A stretch of 21,429 nucleotides of DNA from Amphritea sp. (GCA_024679635.1 JAIBDA010000008.1:1-21429), one strand, 5' to 3'. Shown: positions 7,315 through 15,579, numbered from the stretch's first letter. Notes: generated by a model not told the origin, from the letters alone. Numbers and translations: made by a program.

Positions 7315-9384
7315 ATGACTACACAAATTACGACCCGTTATGGACGAGATCATGAGCTAGTACAGCGTCTTCGCCCGGAGCCTCAAACGGCCCGGGAGGC
7401 CGAAGGCCTGGATAATATGGATGATCTGGAATTTGAGATTATCCAGCATAAGCTCAATATGATCGCTTTTGAGGGTAAAGAAATAACCCAGAAATTAGGT
7501 GCTTCAACAGCGATGCGCTGGGGAGATGTCGCCTTTGGTATTTACACCGCGAAAGGTGATTTGGCGATCTGTGCAACAGGTATCTATCACCATGCCGTTC
7601 TGAGTCAGTTGCCGGTTAAATATATCGTCAAACATTACGTAGAAGAAGCGTCCGTAGGTCTGAAGGAAGGCGATTCCTTCTTCTACAACGATCCATTCTA
7701 TGGCGGTGTACACAATGCCGATATGGGACTCTGTGTGCCCTTGTTTGATGGTGATGAAATAGTTGGTTTTGTCGGTGCTGCAGTACACACCGGTGAGTGT
7801 GGGGGTTCTGAGCCCGGCGGTATGGTAAACGGCGCTACATCCCGCTATGACGAAGGCCTGCTGGTACCACCTATTAAAATTGGTGAAGACTTTGTACTAA
7901 AAGAAGACCTGCTGGCGATGCTGGCCACTATGACTCGTGATCCACGTACGATGATACTGGATATTAAAGCGCGCCTGGCTGCGGCTCGTATTGCTGAGCG
8001 CCGTATCAAAGAAGTATTGGAAGAAAAAGGTGGCACGTTCTTTATTGGAGCTTTACGCCGAGTGCTTGAACGTACAGGCCAGGGGGCGAAGAAGAAAATC
8101 TCCATGATGCATGATGGTATTTATCGTCAACCACGATTCATGGACTCGGTTGGGCCTGAGTCAGCGTTATTAAAAATTAATCTTGAGTTAGAAAAACGAG
8201 GTGATCGTTTAACTATTCGCTTATTAGGTTCATCCCCACTGTTGAAGGAACGACCTACGAATAGTTACTTCCAGGGCATTCTGGGGCTGGCGATGGTGTA
8301 TTTTTGTGGTTGGTTGTTTCATGACCTGCCAGCTAACAACGGGCTGCTTGAAGCGATTGACTGGGAGTTTCCTGAGGATAGTTTCGTTAATGCTCAGGGG
8401 GATGTACCTGTCTCTTATGCGCCAGCAACTCAGGTATGTTTCACTCAGGGAATGTTTATGGCTGGTGCCCGGATGATGTACAGCATGGATCCGAAACGGG
8501 CAGTAGGCGCCTGGTATACCGGCTTCGCGGTAACAGTATATGGCGGTCTTAATCAGTGGGGTGAACCTATCGCAGATATTACCCCTGAGATCAATGCGAC
8601 GGGTGCAGGCGGTCGTAGCGATATGGACGGTGTAAATGCTGCGGGTGCTTATTTTGCCACTATGAGTGATTGTGGTGATGTAGAAAGTACTGAAGCTGAT
8701 CGACCATTTCTCTATCTATTTCGTAATTTCTACGACAACTCTTATGGTCATGGTAAATACCGTGGCGGCTCGGGGGTTGGTTTTGGCTTGATGATTCATG
8801 GTGTACCAGGTCTCGCTGTAGGCAGTATGGGGTTTGGTTCACACTTTCCGACAACGTTAGGTATTTTTGGTGGTCGCGCAGCGCCTCCGGTTTTTACCCG
8901 TGTGGTAAATGGCGGCAACATGCAAGAACGATTGGCTGCTGGTGACCAGTCTCTGCCTCATCGGATGAGCGAACTGTACGGTGAGACGACCGATCATGAA
9001 GGAACGCCTGTTTATGGCAATGTCAGTGCTCCCCCTTCTTTGATGGAAGAGGGCGATACTCTGTATGTACCTATTACTGGTGGTGCGGGCTATGGCGATG
9101 TTCTGGAGCGCGAACCTGAAGCGGTGGTTAAAGATCTCCGCGATGGTTTAGTTAATCAGCAGGCCGCGGAAATGGTATACGGAGTCATTACCAGCCCGGA
9201 TACGCTTAATCTGGATGCGACAGCAACCGCAGAGCGGCGTCAGCAGATGCTAAATGCGCGGAAGTTACGAGCGAAACCTTACGCGGAATTTGTCAAAGAG
9301 TGGGAGAAGCAGTCTCCGCCAGAGTCGATCCTGCAATATTACGGTGATTATCCGAATCCGGGTCTTGCAGTACAGGGAGTGTAA
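7315..9384 (+). CDS. Hydantoinase B/oxoprolinase B-type subunit; ApcD-like carboxylase subunit
   Basis: This 689-residue protein belongs to the HyuB / acetone carboxylase alpha family, which carries the carboxylation site. Motifs are LEFEIIQHKLNMIA (38-51), GDLAICATGIYHH (81-93), FFYNDPFYGGVHNADMGLCV (122-141), AAVHTGECGGSEPGGM (155-170) and, near the C-terminus, VPITGGAGYGDVLEREPEAV. H133, D136 and H158 have the same spacing (3 and 25) as the H..D...H set I recall binding Mn in acetone carboxylase alpha, so a metal site is probable. HGKYRGGSGV in the middle is the usual KYRGG motif. It is shorter than acetone carboxylase alpha (about 770), which has a C-terminal extension not seen here; this favours an acetophenone-carboxylase-like form. 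A strong AGAGGGG precedes the ATG. The ligase gene starts two bases after the stop. Confidence 0.9.
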   Translation: MTTQITTRYGRDHELVQRLRPEPQTAREAEGLDNMDDLEFEIIQHKLNMIAFEGKEITQKLGASTAMRWGDVAFGIYTAKGDLAICATGIYHHAVLSQLPVKYIVKHYVEEASVGLKEGDSFFYNDPFYGGVHNADMGLCVPLFDGDEIVGFVGAAVHTGECGGSEPGGMVNGATSRYDEGLLVPPIKIGEDFVLKEDLLAMLATMTRDPRTMILDIKARLAAARIAERRIKEVLEEKGGTFFIGALRRVLERTGQGAKKKISMMHDGIYRQPRFMDSVGPESALLKINLELEKRGDRLTIRLLGSSPLLKERPTNSYFQGILGLAMVYFCGWLFHDLPANNGLLEAIDWEFPEDSFVNAQGDVPVSYAPATQVCFTQGMFMAGARMMYSMDPKRAVGAWYTGFAVTVYGGLNQWGEPIADITPEINATGAGGRSDMDGVNAAGAYFATMSDCGDVESTEADRPFLYLFRNFYDNSYGHGKYRGGSGVGFGLMIHGVPGLAVGSMGFGSHFPTTLGIFGGRAAPPVFTRVVNGGNMQERLAAGDQSLPHRMSELYGETTDHEGTPVYGNVSAPPSLMEEGDTLYVPITGGAGYGDVLEREPEAVVKDLRDGLVNQQAAEMVYGVITSPDTLNLDATATAERRQQMLNARKLRAKPYAEFVKEWEKQSPPESILQYYGDYPNPGLAVQGV

Positions 9385-9386
9385 TT

Positions 9387-10964
9387 ATGGAGTCCATAAC
9401 TACACTGCACGACCTTCTGACAGAACAGGCCCGGCAGTTGGGTGAGCAGACGTTTGTGCACTTCCAGAACCAAGAGATAAGTTATACCTCATTAGAGGAA
9501 AACTGTACGCAGCTTGCGGCAGGTCTTCAGGAATTAGGCCTGGTAAAAGGAAGCCATGTTGCGGTAATGCTCAATAACCGGCCTGAATACCTGATGCTGG
9601 ATTTTGCGATCAGTAAACTGGGTGGTGTTGAAGTACCGATAAATTGCGCTCACAAAGGTGATCTGCTGACTTATATGCTGGATCAGTCAGACAGTCAGGC
9701 GATTATTATTGAAGGGTGTTTTGTTCCGCAACTGAGTGAGATTATTGAACAGTTACCGACGCTCGAGCTGGTAGTGGTTCTGGATGGTGAAAAGCCTGCC
9801 TATAAAGGGAAGCAGGTACTCAGTTTTAAACGATTGCAGGAGTCTGTTCGTGCTTTTGAAGACGTTGCAGTTTCAGAATCTGATCCGTTTGCAATCCTTT
9901 ATACTTCAGGTACGACAGGGCCTTCAAAAGGAGCTGTATTGCCTCATCGCTATGCTTTGTCTATGGCACAAATGATCAGTGAGAAGGCCCGATATGATGC
10001 AACTGACTGCCTCTATAACGTACTACCTCTGTTCCACGGCAATGCTAAGTTACTCTCCACATTACCGGCCTTGATGGCCGGTGCCCGGATGGTGCTTGGT
10101 GAGCGTTTTTCTGCCAGTCAGCTATGGGTTGATGTTAAGCACTACGGCTGCACTGAATTCAATTATATTGGTAGCATTCTGGCTATTCTGATGAAAGCTG
10201 AAGAGCTCCCTGATGATGCAGATAATTCACTGCGAGTAATGATTGGAGCAGGTGCCAGCCCAGACCTTCACACTGCCTTTGAAAAGCGTTTTGGTGTATC
10301 GCTTATAGAAGGTTATGGCATGAGTGAAATCGGAATCCCTATCATTAGTACTCTTGATGATAGTCTGCCGGGTTCCTGTGGCAAGCTTCATCCAGATTAT
10401 GAGGTGAAGTTACTGACGGATAGTGGTGAGCCTGCAATGGTGAACGAGCCAGGTGAGTTATTGATTCGCCCCCGTAAACCCTGGTCAATGATGCTCAGTT
10501 ATTACAATAAGCCTGAAAGTACCGTAGCCGCCTGGCAAGACCTATGGTTCCACACTGGAGACTATCTGCAGCGTGACGCTGATGGTTACTTCTATTTCGT
10601 CGACCGTAAGAAAGATGCTATTCGCCGACGTGGTGAAAACATCAGTTCATATGAGGTTGAAAGCCAGATCAATAGCTATCCGGATGTTCTTGAATCAGCG
10701 GCTATTCCAGTACCTTCTGAGGTTGGCGAAGATGAAGTGATGGTTTGTGTAGTAGCGAAATCAAATCGGATACTCGCCCCTGAAGCTCTGTATGAATACT
10801 GTCGGGAACACATGGCAGATTTTATGTTGCCTCGTTATATCCGTGTACTTAAGGAAATCCCTAAAACGCCAACCCAGAAGGTTCAAAAGTATCAGCTTCG
10901 TGGAGAAGGTGTCACTGCGGATACCTGGGATGTGCTGCAATCAAAAATAGGGAAAGCCTCATGA
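9387..10964 (+). CDS. ATP-dependent acyl-CoA ligase (AMP-forming), candidate beta-ketoacyl-CoA ligase
   Basis: This 525-residue protein is a class I adenylate-forming enzyme that turns a carboxylic acid plus ATP and CoA into an acyl-CoA. Seen are the P-loop YTSGTTGPSKG (172-182), GYGMSE (309-314), WFHTGD (387-392), DRKKD (406-410), the hinge and A8 motif RRRGENISSYEVE (413-425) and the C-terminal PKTPTQKVQK (492-501) with the catalytic lysine K498. It has no signal peptide or fused domain. The C-terminal region resembles the CaiC / short-acid ligase branch. Placed directly after the carboxylase, it most simply activates the beta-keto acid product, as benzoylacetate-CoA ligase does in acetophenone degraders. 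Beta-keto acids decarboxylate easily, so close coupling to the carboxylase makes sense. The substrate is inferred from context. The stop overlaps the DUF35 start as ATGA. Confidence 0.93.
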   Translation: MESITTLHDLLTEQARQLGEQTFVHFQNQEISYTSLEENCTQLAAGLQELGLVKGSHVAVMLNNRPEYLMLDFAISKLGGVEVPINCAHKGDLLTYMLDQSDSQAIIIEGCFVPQLSEIIEQLPTLELVVVLDGEKPAYKGKQVLSFKRLQESVRAFEDVAVSESDPFAILYTSGTTGPSKGAVLPHRYALSMAQMISEKARYDATDCLYNVLPLFHGNAKLLSTLPALMAGARMVLGERFSASQLWVDVKHYGCTEFNYIGSILAILMKAEELPDDADNSLRVMIGAGASPDLHTAFEKRFGVSLIEGYGMSEIGIPIISTLDDSLPGSCGKLHPDYEVKLLTDSGEPAMVNEPGELLIRPRKPWSMMLSYYNKPESTVAAWQDLWFHTGDYLQRDADGYFYFVDRKKDAIRRRGENISSYEVESQINSYPDVLESAAIPVPSEVGEDEVMVCVVAKSNRILAPEALYEYCREHMADFMLPRYIRVLKEIPKTPTQKVQKYQLRGEGVTADTWDVLQSKIGKAS

Positions 10965-11401
10965 CAGCGAATACAGGAAATCCATCAGAGACAGATTTGC
11001 CGTTGTTGAATACATCAATAATTGCGTTGGCTGATGACAACTTTCAGATTAAGGGAGGGCAGTGTGTTCACTGTGGTCAATTGCACTACCCTTATTCGGA
11101 ATTTTGTATGAGTTGTGGCTCGGCTGTTGCTGAACGCGCTTTTGCAACAGCAGGAAAAGTATACAGCTTTACTACTGTCCAGATGAAGGCGCCATACGGA
11201 CTTCCGGAACCCTACACCGTGGGTTATATCGAATTGAAGGAAAATGGATTAAGAGTGTTTGGTCTGTTTTCTCCAGATACTGCCCGACAGGTAAAGATAG
11301 GTGTGGACGTTGAAGTTGAAGTACAGCCGATAGGGCTGAACAGTCAGAAGCAACCCTGCCTTCGCCCTGTATTTACAGTGGTTAGCAAGGAGGATGGGTA
11401 A
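10961..11401 (+). CDS. DUF35 Zn-ribbon/OB-fold thiolase partner (BbsA-like)
   Basis: This 146-residue protein starts with about 30 flexible residues and then a rubredoxin-like zinc ribbon with four cysteines, C35-V-H-C38 and C49-M-S-C52. An OB-fold beta domain follows (about 60-140) with GKVYSFTTVQ and YTVGYIELKENGLRVFGL, the usual layout of DUF35/Zn-ribbon proteins. These proteins pair with SCP2-type thiolases or aldolases; in toluene degraders BbsA with BbsB forms benzoylsuccinyl-CoA thiolase, and in steroid degraders a DUF35 domain helps the Ltp2 aldolase. Here the adjacent gene, overlapping by one base (TAATG), is a thiolase with its catalytic cysteines, so a BbsAB-like complex is most likely. 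The zinc ribbon is thought to shape CoA or substrate entry rather than to catalyse. Confidence 0.88.
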   Translation: MTANTGNPSETDLPLLNTSIIALADDNFQIKGGQCVHCGQLHYPYSEFCMSCGSAVAERAFATAGKVYSFTTVQMKAPYGLPEPYTVGYIELKENGLRVFGLFSPDTARQVKIGVDVEVEVQPIGLNSQKQPCLRPVFTVVSKEDG

Positions 11402-12546
11402 TGAGTGATATCTATGTGGCTGGCGCGGGAGTGACCAGTTTTGCCAGGCACTTCGATCAGTCTCTTAATCAGCTCGCCTTAGAAGCAGGGCAGGCGGCTC
11501 TTAAAGACGCAGGTGTATCTGGCAAAGACGTTGAAATTGGTTACTTTGCCAATGCGTTGGCGGGCAGACTCTTTGGTGACTCAACCCTGGGACAGCCGGT
11601 ATTTGCTGCGCTGGGTATAAATAAGGTCCCCATTCTTAATGTAGAAAATGCCTGCACTTCTGGTTCTTCTGCTTTTTATCTTGCTTGCCAGTCAATACGC
11701 AGTGGTGAAGCTGATATAGCATTGGTAATCGGTGCTGAGAAAATGTGTGTGTCTCAGATGGGACTGCTTAATTCAGGTGATACTGATGGTGATGCCTTGT
11801 TGGGTCTGGTGCCGCCGGCGAGCTTTGCGATGCGTGCACAGCGACATATGCATGATTACGGCACTACTCTGGAGCAATTAGCCATGGTGTCCGTTAAGAA
11901 TCGGGACCATGCCCAGCTCAACCCGATAGCTCAGTATCGTACACCGATTGATATTGAGCAGGTTCTCAATTCACCAATGGTGTCAGACCCTCTGACACGG
12001 TTACAGTCCAGCCCTATTGCCGATGGTGCTGCAGCCCTGGTGATCTGTAATGCAGCAGTTGCGAAGAAGTTAGGGGCGACGGCACGGATTTGCGCTGCGG
12101 TACTTTGTTCCGGGGACTATATGAACCCCCAGAGCTTTACTCGCTGGCAGACTGATTATCGTGGTGCACTTGAAGCATATGAAAAGGCTGGACTTGGCCC
12201 AGAGGACCTGGATCTGGTTGAGTGCCATGACGCGTTTTCAATTTCTGAACTGATGCATTACGAGGCCCTTGGGTTGTGTGATATCGGTCAGAGTGGTGCG
12301 TTTATAGAGTCGGGCGCCACTAGATTGGGAGGGCGTATACCGGTGAATGTTTCTGGTGGATTGCTGAGTAAGGGGCATCCTATCGCGGCTACGGGGGTCG
12401 CACAGATTGCTGAACTGTTATATCAGCTTCGCGGCCAGGCTGGTGAACGACAGGTGAAGGGAGCTCGTGTGGGGCTGGCTCACTGCATGGGGGGAGATCA
12501 GGCAGCGGACACCAAGTCATACAGTCTGGTGGTCTTATCTGTGTGA
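11401..12546 (+). CDS. SCP2-type thiolase (BbsB-like), candidate beta-ketoacyl-CoA thiolase
   Basis: This 381-residue thiolase has the nucleophilic cysteine in NACTSGSSAF (C85), ECHDAFS (274-280, H276), SKGHPIAATG (323-332, H326) and the second cysteine in LAHCMGG (C362). The complete Cys-His-Cys set means it should be a real thiolase that cleaves a beta-ketoacyl-CoA with CoA, rather than one of the cysteine-less retro-aldolases of steroid side-chain degradation. The HDAF motif places it in the SCP2/non-classical thiolase group. With the DUF35 gene just before it, the expected product is R-CO-CoA plus acetyl-CoA from R-CO-CH2-CO-CoA. No signal peptide is seen. The start ATG shares its A with the preceding stop. 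A 34-base gap follows before the SDR gene, the largest gap in the operon after the TetR junction. Confidence 0.92.
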   Translation: MSDIYVAGAGVTSFARHFDQSLNQLALEAGQAALKDAGVSGKDVEIGYFANALAGRLFGDSTLGQPVFAALGINKVPILNVENACTSGSSAFYLACQSIRSGEADIALVIGAEKMCVSQMGLLNSGDTDGDALLGLVPPASFAMRAQRHMHDYGTTLEQLAMVSVKNRDHAQLNPIAQYRTPIDIEQVLNSPMVSDPLTRLQSSPIADGAAALVICNAAVAKKLGATARICAAVLCSGDYMNPQSFTRWQTDYRGALEAYEKAGLGPEDLDLVECHDAFSISELMHYEALGLCDIGQSGAFIESGATRLGGRIPVNVSGGLLSKGHPIAATGVAQIAELLYQLRGQAGERQVKGARVGLAHCMGGDQAADTKSYSLVVLSV

Positions 12547-12580
12547 TTTTACTGCAATAAAAATAATAGGGTATGAAGCA

Positions 12581-13357
12581 ATGGATAGAGTAAAGAATAA
12601 AGTATGTCTGGTTACCGGTGGTGCGAATGGTATCGGGGAAGCTATTAGCCGTCTGTTGGCTCAGGAAGGCGCAACGGTTGTTATTACCGATATTGCCGAT
12701 GAGAAAGGTCTGCAGCTGGCAGAAGAACTCACTCAGGCAGGGACTACAGCTTACTATCGTCATCAGGACGTCACTAATGAAGAGCAGTGGAAAGCTTTAT
12801 TTGACTGGCTTGAAACTGAAGTAGGTCGGCTGGATGTGATGGTTAATAATGCGGGTGGCGGAACCTATAACGATTTGGAAACGTTGTCTCTCTCTGACTG
12901 GCGCCAGATTATGGCTTTGAATGTCGATAGTGCTTTTCTGGGTACCCAGAACGCTGTTGCATTGATGAAGAAGGGTGGCGGTGGCTCAGTTATCAATATG
13001 TCATCTGTGGGTGGTTTAGTTGGCTCACCAAATTTAGTCGCTTACTCGGCTGCTAAAGCGGCGGTAAAACTATTTTCTAAATGTGCAGCAATTCATTGCG
13101 GGCAGCAGGGTTACAACATTCGTGTTAATACCGTACACCCTGGCTTGATCAAAACTGAAGCCGGTATGGATATGGCAACAAAAGCAACCGGTATGAGTGC
13201 CCAGGAAGCGGAAGCTGCGTTTACGACCCTGCACCCAATTGGCCGCCTGGGGGAACCTGTGGAAATTGCAGCCATGGTGTTGTTTCTGGCTTCAGATGAG
13301 TCGGGGTTTGCCACAGGAGGAGAGTTCGTTGTTGATGGTGGTTATACCGCTATTTAA
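12581..13357 (+). CDS. Short-chain dehydrogenase/reductase (SDR), candidate secondary alcohol dehydrogenase
   Basis: Taking the ATG at 12581 (AGGG nine bases upstream) gives 258 residues beginning MDRVKNKVCLVTGG, the normal size for a classical SDR. An in-frame ATG at 12467 lies inside the thiolase gene and would add 38 residues unlike any SDR N-terminus. Motifs are TGGANGIG (12-19), D37 after the second strand (suggesting NAD(H) preference), NNAG (89-92), N114, S142, Y155 and K159 (YSAAK), and the C-terminal VDGGYT. Such enzymes interconvert secondary alcohols and ketones, or beta-hydroxyacyl and beta-ketoacyl groups. In acetophenone degraders an SDR, 1-phenylethanol dehydrogenase, supplies the ketone to the carboxylase, so that role fits the context. 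A beta-hydroxyacyl-CoA dehydrogenase role cannot be excluded. The stop overlaps the next frame as TAATG. Confidence 0.93.
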   Translation: MDRVKNKVCLVTGGANGIGEAISRLLAQEGATVVITDIADEKGLQLAEELTQAGTTAYYRHQDVTNEEQWKALFDWLETEVGRLDVMVNNAGGGTYNDLETLSLSDWRQIMALNVDSAFLGTQNAVALMKKGGGGSVINMSSVGGLVGSPNLVAYSAAKAAVKLFSKCAAIHCGQQGYNIRVNTVHPGLIKTEAGMDMATKATGMSAQEAEAAFTTLHPIGRLGEPVEIAAMVLFLASDESGFATGGEFVVDGGYTAI

Positions 13358-13401
13358 TGCAATTGCTATCGGCAAATCTGAACATAATGCAGAGAGCTTT
13401 G

Positions 13402-13845
13402 ATGATGAATGTATCAAGTACAAGTCCTGAAGAACTGGCTCAGAAAGTGGCTGACGCTATGGCTAAGGTTGATCGGGTATCCGCTCAGATGGGTGTTGAT
13501 CGTGTAGATATTGGGCCGGGTTATGCTCGTATGACGCTGACAGTGGATGAAAGCATGACGAACGGTCATGAGATTTGTCATAGCGGCATTCTCTTTACAC
13601 TGGCAGATATTAGTTGTGCTTATGCGGCATGTTCGCAGAATAGAAATAATCTGGCGCAAAACCTGAACATTCAACTTATCTCTCCTGTAACCGTAGGTAC
13701 GCGCTTGTTCTCCTACGCAAAGGAAGTCAGTCAGGTGGGGCGTACAGGTATTTATGATGTCGAGATCACAGATCAGCATGGTAGCCAGGTTGCTTTAGTA
13801 CGCTGCCAATGCCGGACCATACAAGGCGTAATTTTGGAGATATAA
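13402..13845 (+). CDS. PaaI-like hotdog-fold acyl-CoA thioesterase
   Basis: The conserved part resembles phenylacetate-pathway PaaI: NGHEICHSGILFTLADISCAYAACSQN holds the hotdog helix with the usual N and H, and the catalytic-type aspartate in LADI (D69 from this start). GRTGIYDVEITDQHGSQVALVRCQCR near the C-terminus corresponds to the PaaI strand GVYDIEI..... I chose ATG 13402 (or 13405) because AGAGAG lies five to eight bases upstream and the resulting 146-147 residues match the family. The frame also opens at 13357, overlapping the SDR stop, but the extra N-terminus looks non-homologous. PaaI hydrolyses ring-hydroxylated phenylacetyl-CoAs and rescues stalled CoA thioesters; here it would release CoA from dead-end intermediates. 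The usual HGG is HSG here. It is the last gene of the first operon. Confidence 0.85.
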   Translation: MMNVSSTSPEELAQKVADAMAKVDRVSAQMGVDRVDIGPGYARMTLTVDESMTNGHEICHSGILFTLADISCAYAACSQNRNNLAQNLNIQLISPVTVGTRLFSYAKEVSQVGRTGIYDVEITDQHGSQVALVRCQCRTIQGVILEI

Positions 13846-13884
13846 CCTGTCGCACAGATATTTGTATGAGTTTATTTTCGCTTA

Positions 13885-13910
13885 TTAATTTATCGATCGT
13901 TCGATTATAG
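13885..13910 (+). promoter_or_regulatory. Putative TetR operator copy 2 with flanking promoter-like bases
   Basis: ATCGATCGTTCGAT at 13892-13905 is a 14-base imperfect palindrome (12 of 14 positions). Its reverse complement agrees with the element upstream of the TetR gene at 12 of 14 bases. TTGTAT at 13862-13867 and TTAATT at 13885-13890 are spaced by 17 bases and could be weak -35 and -10 boxes, which would put the palindrome directly downstream of the -10, the same geometry as copy 1. It lies 67 bases before the DUF1302 start. This supports control of the envelope genes by the same repressor; binding is not shown. Confidence 0.5.
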
Positions 13911-13972
13911 GGCGGCGATTAATATCGACCATATCGGAATCTAGTAAAACAAAATAAGAAAGAGGTTTCCCA

Positions 13973-15559
13973 ATGATGGAAAATTTATTACCCAGTAAGC
14001 GCAACAGACGCTTCAATGTTCTCAGCCCGATAGGTGGCGCTTGCCTCTGTGTGCTATCGATGGGAGCACAGGCTAAGCAGTTAGAGCTTAATGAAGCATG
14101 GCAGATGGAGATTGATACTATCGTGTCATATGGAGCAGCCTGGAGGGTTGAAAGTGCTGATCCAGATAATCTTCTAGACCCTAATGCGGATGACGGAAAT
14201 CGTAATTTTGATAAGGGATTGATTTCTAATCGAGCAAGCTTCTTAACCGATATAGATATCAGTGATGGTGATAAGGGTCTGTTTATGCGAGTAAACGGCT
14301 TCTATGACGACGAGTACCATAGCTCAACCGATCATGATTCTCCTGCCACTTATAACAGTGGCCCAATGTACGGTGGCACCGCAGGTAGCAACCGTGCTTT
14401 CGCTAAAGATACAACCGGTCAGCATGGTGATGACTTACGTTTACTGGATATGTTTTTCTATTCAAATTTTGCCATCGGTGATCACGATGCGAATTTGCGT
14501 ATCGGTCGCCAGGTTGTGAGCTGGGGTGAAAGTCTGTTTATTCAGAACAGTATTAACAGTGCTAATCCGGCAGATGCCTCAAAGGCGAATGTTCCCGGGA
14601 TCGAGATTAAAGAGATCCTCCTTCCCGTTAGTATGATTTACGGCCAGGTTGATCTGAATGATCGATGGAATGTTGAAGCTTATTATCAGTTTGAATGGGA
14701 AAAGACAGAGATTGATGCTGCAGGTAGCTATTTCAGTAGTAATGACATGCTGGATGAAGGTGGTGATTCGTTGCTGGTACCGCATCCGTTTACTGCCGGT
14801 GCGTTGTTTCCTCTTCCCCGGTCTCATGATCGAACGCCTTCAGACTCCGGGCAGTGGGGGGTGGCGTTGCATTACATCGTACCAGAGCTGAATGATACTG
14901 AGTTTGGCTTTTATGCGATGAATTACCACAATAAAACGCCTGAACTGATAGTCGATGGCAGTAACCCGATGGCTCCAAATTATTACCTTGAGTATCTGGA
15001 AGATATCAGACTGTATGGCGTCAGCGCAGGTACAACCTTAGGTGATACGAATGTTGGTATCGAGGTTTCTTATCGAGAGAATCAGCCTGTAGCGACCGCT
15101 CATCCAGCGATGGCGGCAGTACCATATACACGTACTGATATGCTTCAGACACAGGTGTCATTTGTTCACCTTACTGGCCCTACAGCGCTGGCGGATAACA
15201 TCACTTTGATGGGTGAAGCTGCAATGACTCATGTACCAGGATTGACCGATGAGGAGATCTTTGGCGCGGATAAATCTGCTTGGGGCTATACATTGAGCAG
15301 CTCTCTTGAATACAACAGTGCATTCCCAGGTATTGATTTAAAAGTACCAATGATCATCTCCCATGGTGTGGAAGGTGTATCGGCTTCTGCAGCGTCTGGG
15401 TTTGTTGAAGATGTCAAAAAAGTCACTGTTGGTGTTGAAGCAACCTATTTGCGAAATCTCGAAGCATCCCTTAAGTACACAACCTTCTTTGATGGTGGAG
15501 ATAGCAACGTACTGCGGGACCGTGATTTTGTTGCCTTCAATTTGAAATATGGTTTTTAA
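13973..15559 (+). CDS. DUF1302 family outer-membrane protein
   Basis: This 528-residue protein has a signal peptide (charged SKRNRRF, hydrophobic VLSPIGGACLCVLSM, cleavage after AQA at residue 34). The mature part has alternating beta-strand character and ends in FVAFNLKYGF, a terminal phenylalanine typical of outer-membrane barrel proteins. The motif GRQVVSWGESLFIQNSINSA (178-197) followed by NPADASK is the hallmark of DUF1302 proteins, found beside DUF1329 genes in degraders of hydrophobic compounds such as steroids, alkanes and terpenoids. The likely role is entry of the substrate through, or its handling at, the outer membrane; this is not established for the family. Start: ATG 13973 with AGAGG eight bases before it; 13976 is an equally good in-frame ATG. 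It follows the operator palindrome and is the first gene of the transport block. Confidence 0.88.
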   Translation: MMENLLPSKRNRRFNVLSPIGGACLCVLSMGAQAKQLELNEAWQMEIDTIVSYGAAWRVESADPDNLLDPNADDGNRNFDKGLISNRASFLTDIDISDGDKGLFMRVNGFYDDEYHSSTDHDSPATYNSGPMYGGTAGSNRAFAKDTTGQHGDDLRLLDMFFYSNFAIGDHDANLRIGRQVVSWGESLFIQNSINSANPADASKANVPGIEIKEILLPVSMIYGQVDLNDRWNVEAYYQFEWEKTEIDAAGSYFSSNDMLDEGGDSLLVPHPFTAGALFPLPRSHDRTPSDSGQWGVALHYIVPELNDTEFGFYAMNYHNKTPELIVDGSNPMAPNYYLEYLEDIRLYGVSAGTTLGDTNVGIEVSYRENQPVATAHPAMAAVPYTRTDMLQTQVSFVHLTGPTALADNITLMGEAAMTHVPGLTDEEIFGADKSAWGYTLSSSLEYNSAFPGIDLKVPMIISHGVEGVSASAASGFVEDVKKVTVGVEATYLRNLEASLKYTTFFDGGDSNVLRDRDFVAFNLKYGF

Positions 15560-15579
15560 GAGATTCAGGAGTCAGACTA

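Noticed and set aside
1829..9384. Annotation as hydantoinase or 5-oxoprolinase
   Set aside because: Two HyuA copies plus an acetone carboxylase gamma-like small subunit, ligase and thiolase fit ketone carboxylation better; no neighbouring genes for amino-acid or glutathione metabolism.
1829..9384. Classical three-subunit acetone carboxylase (AcxABC)
   Set aside because: There are two HyuA subunits and a shorter HyuB and gamma, as in acetophenone carboxylase, plus a ligase and thiolase suited to a larger beta-keto acid. A small ketone substrate is not strictly excluded.
10961..12546. Steroid side-chain retro-aldolase (Ltp2-like) with DUF35 partner
   Set aside because: Both catalytic cysteines of a true thiolase are present and no other steroid genes occur in the window.
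12467..12580. Upstream in-frame start extending the SDR by 38 residues
   Set aside because: The extension lies in the thiolase gene and has no SDR character; the ATG at 12581 has a ribosome binding site and a typical N-terminus.
12389..12763. 124-codon minus-strand frame across the thiolase/SDR junction
   Set aside because: Overlaps two well supported genes; composition is rich in Cys and Pro with no recognisable domain.
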